Notes under the pieces: generated by a model
The model's database searches: none
What the model was told of the DNA's origin: nothing
The model's input: the letters and a program-made list of their open reading frames with translations, nothing else
In this document: piece by piece, positions 56,986-64,000 of the stretch
How positions within the stretch are numbered: position 1 is the first letter of the stretch
Layout of the letters: each line of letters opens with the position of its first letter
Assembly: GCA_031216915.1 (NCBI GenBank)
Contig: CM062289.1
Span: 441,883,587-441,947,586, forward strand
DNA: 64,000 nt
Direction: 5' to 3'
Origin: Pictodentalium vernedei
Lineage: Eukaryota > Mollusca > Scaphopoda > Dentaliida > Dentaliidae
Made by a program: the position numbers and the translations under genes

Positions 56986-58238
56986 TCCGATGGCAACATG
57001 CGACCTTTCCTTGAGAGCGAGTCTGCTACAACGTTCAGACCACCCGGAATATGACGGACTGAGAGATGAATGTGATGACTCCGAGCAAATAGGAGAATTT
57101 TATTCATAAATTCGTATAGAGGAATTGAATGAGTGCTGCCCTGGTTCCTGAGATAAGCCACTACTGTTGAATTGGACGACAGAATCTGCACATGGACGTT
57201 GGTTACATGAGCAATCCAGTGTTTCTGTGCAAGCCAAATAGACATCATCTCTTTGATGTTTATGTGTTTTTCCACGAACAAAGAGTACCAAAGACCCTGG
57301 CACTTCAGGTCTGCAGGAATCAGGCACGCACCCCACCCCGTCAGACTAGCATCCGTCATAATAATACAGACAGGATCCAGTACTTGAAGAGGAACTCTTT
57401 GAATTAACCACTCGAGATCCGCCCAAATCTGAACCTTTTGTTTTATCAGATCTATCAAAACAATTTGGTGTTCTAACGAATGTGCCTTGGTACTCCAGTT
57501 CTGAGTAAAGAATATCTGGAGAGGACGCTTGCATAAGCGACCCAGCGGAATCAAGTCTGCGGCTGCACTGCACAGACCCATTAGTCGTATGAACTCCTTC
57601 GCTGATACTGTGAGAGAGTTTAGGCAAAAGCAAGCATAGCAACTGACTAACTTTGCTCGGGTTATCGGAAGGCGAACCAGATTGCATTGAGTCTCGAAGC
57701 TCATCCCCAAGTGAATGAAGGACTTGGACAGAGCTGAATCCAACTTCTTTTCATTTACGATGAAACCGGGACATCGGAATAAATTAAGTAGACTCTGTAC
57801 ATCGTTCTGAAGTGCATCTTTGTCGCCATATCTCTGAAGAATGTCATCCAGATAAGCCGACATTACCATGACTGAATGAGCTTGGAAGTATGACATTACC
57901 AAGTTCATTATCCGAATGAACGCCCAAGGTGCCAGGTTCAGACCAAAGCACAAAGCTCTGAACTGATTAACCTTCCCTTGAATGGCAAAGCGCAGGTACT
58001 TTCTGAAAGCCGGATGAACTGTGATGTGAAAGCACGTGTCCTTTAGATCTATGCTTGCCGCAAAGTCGTTCACTCGAATGCTCGCTTTTACTGACCGAAT
58101 GGTTTCCATAAAGAACTTTGGAGTGATAATCAGTTTGTTTATCCAGCTCAAGTCTATGACCGGTCGAAACGAGCCGTTTGATTTCGGCACAAAGAAGATG
58201 TGACTGTAAAATCCCAGTGAGTTGGGATTTTCTACGAC
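56982..58238 (-). pseudogene. DIRS copy 3 reverse transcriptase-RNase H
   Basis: An open reading frame of 402 codons (58190-56982), extendable upstream in frame to about 58238 (NPNSLGFYSHIFFVPK) before a TAG. RT motifs: RPVIDLSWIN, motif A SIDLKDTCFHI with Asp at residue 48, FGLNLAPWAF, and catalytic SAYLDDIL at residues 111-118. RNase H follows: IIMTDASLTGWG with Asp at 280, NIKEMMSIWLA, and the ending VRHIPGGLNVVADSLSRKG. The position that is LSDN in copies 1, 2 and 4 reads LSSN, so one active-site Asp is lost. The long open frame suggests recent activity, but the lost Asp and the upstream stop argue it is dead. Confidence 0.88.
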
Positions 58239-58590
58239 CTCTTGCTTCTATTAGTAGGAGAGATTGAATTTATGCAAGAGACAGCTTTTTGAAGGATTTC
58301 CCGGAAGAACAGTCCAATGTGGACTTCCTGTAAGTGGGGGCTTTGACCGGAATGATAGCCGAAGACCTGTTCTGCCTACATTTCTGACCCACTAATCTTC
58401 CGTTATGTCTGTCTAGTTTCTCGCGAAGTTTGATAATCTTACGCCAACAGGAGAGCAATAGAGGTTTAGACCATCACCTGCATGACCTGCGAGGCCTTCG
58501 GGAGGAGAAACCATGTCCTCCCCGAGAACCACCTCATGCTGTCGGCTTAGGGGCATCTGACTTATAGTCTCTGTAAGACTTACAGCACTT

Positions 58591-59590
58591 TCACGAGTCG
58601 CTGTACCGACGGTTTCCTGAATTGTTGTATGATGGTTTGTTAGAACCCTGCGAGGAGCTTTTCTTTGCTGACTGTGAACTGGAGTCCCCTCGCCTACCAT
58701 GTCCAGCATACGACTGCTGCTGGGAAACTGTTCTCAGCAAAAGAGTGCTGGTAGCTTTCTTGGTAGCTTCTTTGTACACTAAGGACAGCTTGTCATCAAA
58801 CAAGGTATGTCCAGAAACCGGAGCGACTCTTAGAGAGCTCTTCACCCGATCATCTATCAAAGAAGATGATAACAAGGCTCCATCACGTCTTATCAATTCC
58901 ACATTAGCCACTGCAAGGGTGGAATGATGTGTGGCACACATAACTGCCCTTGAAAGAACTCGGAGACGCATTAATATCGTCAAATTCTTTCCCGAAAAGA
59001 CGATGGTCCAAAGCCCTGGTGATATGATCTGCATAGGACACAGCATCCAAAACTTCCCGACTAGAATCAATTGTAGATTCAATCACATCTGGGCGGACAA
59101 TGAATGATGTGGGTAGCAAGATATCCAGATCTGAAGTCCAATCATCCAAATGCAGAGGAGCTCTCTGAACATCTTCTCCAACCGTTTTTAATTTGCTAGG
59201 TTCAGGAAACGGTATGTGAATAGAAGATGTCGATAAGAAAGGATTTTTCTTTCTTGAACTTGTTAGGTTGAATATTGCATTGTCAATGTGGCCGAAGGCC
59301 TCCGACACATGGACAGACTGACCCGGGAAGGAAAGAATGTCTCCTTTCCTCTGCTTGGTATCCCTATCTAGGGATGACAGCGATCCCTGCCTAGTAGACA
59401 CAGCTTGCTGACCAGGAGGAACAAGCTCAGGAAAAAACTTATTAATAAAATTTTTTTCCATATGTTGTTCCAAAAGGGTTGGAGAATCTTCCTCCACATC
59501 CCTTTCATCATCCACTTGGTCTAGCTGTGAAATTCGGTCAGCTCCCTCCGAGTGAACAGATGACCGTACCGACCCAGCACCATCCGACAA
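58591..59590 (-). pseudogene. DIRS copy 3 gag-like region
   Basis: Two overlapping minus-strand frames (59590-58904, 228 codons; 59082-58591, 163 codons) together give a gag-like protein: acidic N-terminal part, middle part with SYADHITRALDHRLFGKEF (also in copy 2), then NVELIRRDGALL, and a Ser/Gly-rich basic tail. A frameshift separates them near 58930. A cysteine cluster, CSHCTPDTCATC, lies upstream near 59890-59960, matching the gag start region of copy 2. Confidence 0.7.
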
Positions 59591-60831
59591 CTCACTCCCG
59601 GAGTCTGTTGACGGTCATACCTGCGTTGGCTGGGAAGCTGCGATAAGCTGCACAATCTGCGATAGCAAGTCCGTTACGCAGGCTTGCGGACCAGCAGTCT
59701 TATGTCTCTTTGCTGCATGATGTTCATGGGACAGTGATCTGTCCCCATATCTTTTTGCCAGATGTCCCGATTACTCTGCATAATCATGCCTCGAAGTACT
59801 AGCAACTGGATGACCCGACTGAAAAACTAGAATTAGCCTGCGGTGATAGTTCCAGCATCGGAACTTCCCCCCACACATAACGTGACACCCGCCTCCAACG
59901 TTTGGCATCCCATACTACACAAGTAGCACATGTATCAGGAGTGCAATGACTACAAGCAAGACAGCAAGTATATACCATAATATATAATATTATACTATAC
60001 CATAATAATTATAATAATACAATAAATTAAAGTGAAAAATGTTAACAGAAAAAAACGGAAACTAAACAACAGGCTATACAATAAGCCCAAAGTCAGAAAC
60101 CGATCAATTACTACCTGATGCAAAGCCAGATCTTCATGAGAAGAAAAAACAATGCATCTGGTAGAAGATGCAAGACTACATACCTCCTAACACCCCCAGG
60201 ATGAGGACGTAACCATGGGGATAAACAGAATAAACATTCCGTAGATCACGTTGAACTCCCAAGAAATTTAACAGAAAAAAAATTCAATAAAAAAGCCAAT
60301 AAAGCTTGGGAGTTTAACAGGAGGGTTCATGCGAAGAGAGGGAAGGAACATTTAACAAACAGTAGGTTTTTCATTTGTAAGAATGATGGCATTCAGAAAA
60401 CATGAATAATTTTACATAATTATATTATTTAAAAGTTTCAGGCCTGAACGTCCAAAACCTCCGTAGTTCACTTCCAGCATTCTCTCAGTTCCTTGAATCC
60501 ACCATAATCATGAATGATTTCTGTCTGGCATCTTCAGAAAAGAGTATTTAAAGCACAGATGTCAGTTCAGTTGTTGCTGACTTTGGGCCAAACAGAAAAA
60601 TGATGTTTGCGCCAGTTTCGGTCACTTCCTGGTTACTGTGCATGTGGTGTAAACAAAAGTATGGAAGACCAGATAGGACTTTGATTTTTGGGGTATGTAT
60701 GCAAATTTTGGGGATTGGGGGGTTTACACTTTGTGTTAACCCTGGAAATTAATGAGTTTGCACCAGCTAAGCCTGGACCATTGCTTCTAGTATAAAAATA
60801 TCACTCTTCTGGGAGCTACTTGGGGCAGGCC

Positions 60832-61615
60832 TGGCATTCTGAAAAATGCAGGAGGGCAAAAAATCGCTCTCCTCAATCAGCTTAGGAGAGCAATTAGCTT
60901 TACACAACATTTTAAGTATCCAGTTGAACGAACTCATTGAAACTGAAACCAACAGACTACATGAGTGATTTTATTAACTTTACTAAGGTAAAGCAAAATC
61001 TCTTAGACATCTAGATGTCTCACTCAACAACCGAACACACACTTGACATGACCTGTGTGTGTATCCAGACCTGTTGTCCAAGAAAGTCATACGCCTACCA
61101 CTACTACCTTCAACCCCCTTGGGGGGTTGAAGGTAGTAGTGGTAGGCGTATGACTTTCTTGGACAACAGGTCTGCTTGAATCTACAGTCACATCCTGGTG
61201 CAAGTGCTTCAAGTGACAGGATAGTAGTAATGGTAGTATATTATAGTGTCAATATTCCTTGAATAATTACCCCTCAAACTGTGATGTCAGTTGTTGAACT
61301 TGAAACTGACAGAAAAAACAATATTGCTGTGACCCATTTTGCTTCAAATGATTGCAAATGTGTTTGGGTATGGTTTCAGTCATTACCTTTTATCACTAAA
61401 CCACTTTCAAAATGATATTACGTGATGTTATGTGACTTCGAAGTTAAATTGCATTTTTGCTTTACAATAAAAATTTAATGTGAGCATAATACTTGTAATC
61501 TCAATCATCCCAGACCAAAATATTTAGGAGGGCAATTTTTTGCTCTCCTTAATTCTTTCAGGAGGGCAGTAAGGAGAGCTAAAAAATCGCTCTCCTGAAA
61601 TTGCCAAGCCTGTTG
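60832..61615. mobile_element. Relative of the CAGGCCTGGCATTCT hAT-like element
   Basis: CAGGCCTGGCATTCT at about 60832 and the near-complement GAAATTGCCAAGCCTG at about 61600. Short blocks GGGCAAAAAATCGCTCTCCT and its complement recur at both ends. A 107-bp palindrome (61067-61173) interrupts it. No clear target duplication. Confidence 0.55.
61067..61173. repeat. Near-perfect 107-bp palindrome
   Basis: AGACCTGTTGTCCAAGAAAG ... CAACCCCC / GGGGGGTTG ... CTTTCTTGGACAACAGGTCT. Essentially loop-free. Confidence 0.85.
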
Positions 61616-62459
61616 GAGGAGCAAATTGCTCCCAATATTATTTTTGATTGTCTATCACGGTTCAGGGGGTACAGGGGGCACATGCTCCTCCACTTTTTTC
61701 GACAGATATGTTTTTCAGTAACATAATGAGTTAAAATTGACGCATGCAAACATGCCAATATACAGGCACTCCTGTAATATTATTTGCAAATCCAAGCAAT
61801 ATTTAGCCAAAGAATACCACTTTCGGTCGCCTCAGTCCGTTTCTTCTGCTTCAACTATCTTCCAACCCGAAGGCTGGCCTTCGGGTTGGAAGATGGTTGA
61901 AGTAGAAGAAACGGACAGAACAGTGATCACACAGCGGCATATTCATCTAAATGAGAGACTATAGCAAGTCATGGTACATGTACCGTTATATGATTGTAAC
62001 ACTGGGTCAAGCCATGGTATCATTGTAAATTTGTGCCCCTCCACTTTTATTGAACTGTTGCTGCCCCTGCTATCACATTAGGTCCTCCAAAGGAAAGTTG
62101 GGTATTATTAACAATATCATCACTCTATTATCCACAAATTCTGGGCCGCTTGGCCTTTATCATGCAAAAAATATATAAAAAGTTGCTTACTATGTAAAGC
62201 CCATATTCACAATTGATAGCCTCAGCAGTTATGAATGAGAAAGAACGTCAGATGCATCATAACATTATGTAGTCTGGAGCCTGATATAGTAGAAGCAAGT
62301 ATATATGAAACAGAAGGCACTGTGCATACTTCACCTCCACTCCCTCTCCAACACACAAACCCTTTGTTTTATGCACATCCCACAATACTGATTATAAATC
62401 GTAATCTAAGCAAGGACTTGACAGGTAACCAGGGGCCCAAATTAGCGAAAAAGAAATTT
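61174..62459. other. Unassigned intron sequence
   Basis: Apart from the palindrome at 61836-61916 and GGAGGGCAATTTTTTGCTCTCC hairpin-like blocks near 61530-61600, nothing was recognised. No upstream p62 exon is visible here. Confidence 0.4.
61836..61916. repeat. 81-bp palindrome
   Basis: TCCGTTTCTTCTGCTTCAAC ... CCGAAGGC / GCCTTCGG ... AGTAGAAGAAACGGA with about three mismatches. Confidence 0.82.
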
Positions 62460-64000
62460 AAATTTTATAGTAAATTTCCTTTCTTATTATACCTACCTTA
62501 CAATTGTTTACTACAGGCTTGCACTACAGTGGAAGACCCTAACTCAGAAAATATACTCTCTATTTTGATCTTTCCCAAGCGATTTGAGAAAGAAAAGTGG
62601 TGCAAAAGCACCAAGAAAAAATAAGCTCAAACTGGGTCGAGCGCCATTGGCGCACACCTAGTAGGGGACACTTTTCTCTTAATACAACTCCACGGCTTCC
62701 GGAACCAGTGCACAAGCAGCAACTAATGAATCATTCTTTGACTTCGCCAACATTGGAGTTATGTGATCAGCTGGGAGGAAGGATTTTTACCCAAATAAGA
62801 AGACGGGAGGGCCCCGATGTAAACAATTGTGGTAGGGATAATAAGAAAGGAAATTTACTATAATATTTAAATTTCTTATCAACCTACCTTACAATTGTTT
62901 ACTACAGGCTGAATATACAATAGGATGGAAGGAATCACATAACCAACCCCTACATAACCCAATTGCACTGAAACGATGGATAGAGGAAGAGGTCCCCAGG
63001 CCTATCAAACCATAGCCTCACAAACATAAGTAAAAGACAATGAGAGATGTAGCGTACGGTTCTGTGCGACGCACAGACAGAAAAGGTTAGTAACAGCACT
63101 GAGCTGGAACTGACCTCGTGACTAGCCTGTTGGCTAGGGTAAACAACAGCCTGTGCAGAAGAAAAAGGGCCCAAAGCAAAAAGGTCCTCAGACTGCTCCT
63201 GCAACTGACGCAGATAGAAGGGGGAGAAAGTAGAAGCATTTCTCCAGTAGGCTGCCTGCATAACATCCAACAACTTGACAGAGTTAGAATAAGCCCAAGA
63301 GGTAGACAGCGCACGCACTTCGTGGACAGAAATACGACTGGTAATACAATAGCCAGTCGCTAGTCGAGCGTAAGCCGCGTGAATAGCAAGACAAATCCAT
63401 CAAGAAATGGATTGAGGAGAGATCTTCTGTCAACCAGGAATAAGAGACAGAAAAAATTGTTTCCTGCCTTTCCAAATGAACTGCATCCGATTGAGATAAA
63501 TGCGAATTGCACAAACCGGACAGAGCAAAGAGCGGTTACCCTCAACAGAAGAAAGAGCCCTGATACAGATAGGAGATGGAGTAGTTTCTGGTATCTGATT
63601 CTTGGCCAGAAAGGAGCAATCAGTGGTAAACGTAACACTGTTGGGAAAGCTCCTGAAAAAAAACAGGTCAACCGAGGAAAAACCACCAGAAAAGCCCCAG
63701 AGATCGCAAAGTGACTGGAACACCGCCCTGTGGAGCATCCACTCGGTGGAAATGACCCTGCCCCGTCTGGACAGGGTGTCGGTTAGGACGTTCAGGCGAC
63801 CGGGAATGTGACGAACCACTACCCCGGCATTGACATCCTGAGCGAGCAGTAGAATATCCGGAGCCAATTCATACATGGGAACCGAGTGCGTGCCACCCTG
63901 GTTCTGAATGTAAGTAACCATTGTCGAATTGTCGGACAACAAAAGGACCTGGCGATTCGAAAGGTGGGGGATCCACTGCCAGAAACTCAAAAGAGCAAGA
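62460..64000 (-). mobile_element. DIRS-type retrotransposon of a second family (3' end, cut by window edge)
   Basis: Minus-strand element running off the right edge. Its end shows the same R, R', R layout as copies 1 and 2 with different sequence: ACCTTACAATTGTTTACTAC at about 62490, the complementary AGGGATAATAAGAAAGG near 62840, and a direct copy at about 62885. The coding part (62950-64000) encodes RNase H and tyrosine recombinase. Confidence 0.75.
62950..63990 (-). pseudogene. DIRS family 2 RNase H fused to tyrosine recombinase
   Basis: The 186-codon frame (63990-63430) starts in RNase H (VLLLSDNSTMVTYIQNQGG, VRHIPGRLNVLTDTLSRRG) and runs in frame into recombinase-like sequence (FTTDCSFLAKNQIPETTP). 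The segment that normally lies between, the rest of the RNase H extension and the recombinase N-terminus, is missing, so this is an internal deletion with an in-frame join near DLFF. Downstream, after a frame change, 63318-62950 contains VHEVRALSTSWAYSNSVK-like sequence with the HxxR pair, and AYWRNASTFSPFYLR near the C-terminus. Confidence 0.75.

Larger units (their letters stand above)
55590..60800 (-). mobile_element. DIRS-type retrotransposon copy 3 (related subfamily, 3' part replaced)
   Basis: This minus-strand element lies in the p62 intron upstream of exon A. The left terminal repeat survives at about 55590-55652 (ACTTAGCTGGTGCAAACTC) and the right one at about 60560-60800 (GAGTTTGCACCAGCTAAGCC). 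Sequence differs clearly from copies 1 and 2 but the gene order is the same, and RT-RNase H is still readable. The recombinase C-terminal part and internal complementary region are gone; a half piggyBac-like MITE (55657) and a SINE (55773-56127) occupy that place. Confidence 0.82.

Noticed and set aside
58904..59082. Programmed frameshift in the DIRS gag, because copies 2 and 3 both change frame near the same place
   Set aside because: The frame change is +1 in copy 3 and the other way in copies 1 and 2, so independent decay is more likely.

Overview
This is eukaryotic DNA from a marine invertebrate, most probably a bivalve or other mollusc. Short exons carry consensus GT/AG splice sites and are separated by long introns. 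The rest is a dense, nested mixture of SINEs, DIRS-type tyrosine-recombinase retrotransposons, hAT, piggyBac-like and Tc1-like miniature transposons (MITEs), and tandem repeats. Elements bounded by CACCTGAC / GTCAGGTGAGC, and sequence of the 'ggccataactc... gacggacagac' type, are what I associate with bivalve genomes. That assignment rests on familiarity, not on a search. No prokaryotic gene, CRISPR array, free-standing rRNA or free-standing tRNA gene was seen.

The only host gene I can identify is on the minus strand: four consecutive internal exons (55327-55533, 54398-54488, 41679-41794, 39107-39199) encoding about 169 residues of the C-terminal third of TFIIH subunit p62 (GTF2H1). The exons join in frame with introns of phase 0, 1 and 0. 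Upstream exons lie beyond 64000. The terminal exon was not found; it is either below 39107 and unrecognised, or off the window. Nearly everything else lies in the gene's introns or in its 3' flank.

Layout: 1-8.6 kb, SINEs, MITEs and a 368-382 bp tandem repeat. 8.6-16.7 kb, DIRS copy 1 (minus strand), carrying a nested hAT element. 16.7-22 kb, the second half of the element that DIRS copy 1 interrupted, and a nested hAT with a SINE inside. 22.6-25 kb, an element with a ten-unit array of about 167 bp. 25-37 kb, MITEs, SINEs and a 640 bp tandem repeat. 37-41 kb, two hAT elements around p62 exon D. 41-45 kb, a multi-layer nest of transposons. 45.7-52.6 kb, DIRS copy 2. 54.4-55.5 kb, p62 exons B and A. 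55.6-60.8 kb, DIRS copy 3, of another subfamily, with reverse transcriptase still readable. 62.46-64 kb, the 3' end of a second DIRS family.

Most notable: (1) one SINE body occurs with three different promoter heads (a tRNA-Cys-like head, a second tRNA-like head and a 5S rRNA-like head) and two different 3' tails, and five of the six combinations occur here; a 226-bp insertion with the same tail but no SINE body may be the 3' end of the partner LINE. (2) DIRS copies 1 and 2 share the same deletion of the reverse transcriptase and the same 1.1 kb internal duplication, so they look like an amplified non-autonomous subfamily. (3) Two piggyBac-like MITE families share the same palindromic core. 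All coordinates of repeats without a target-site duplication are approximate.
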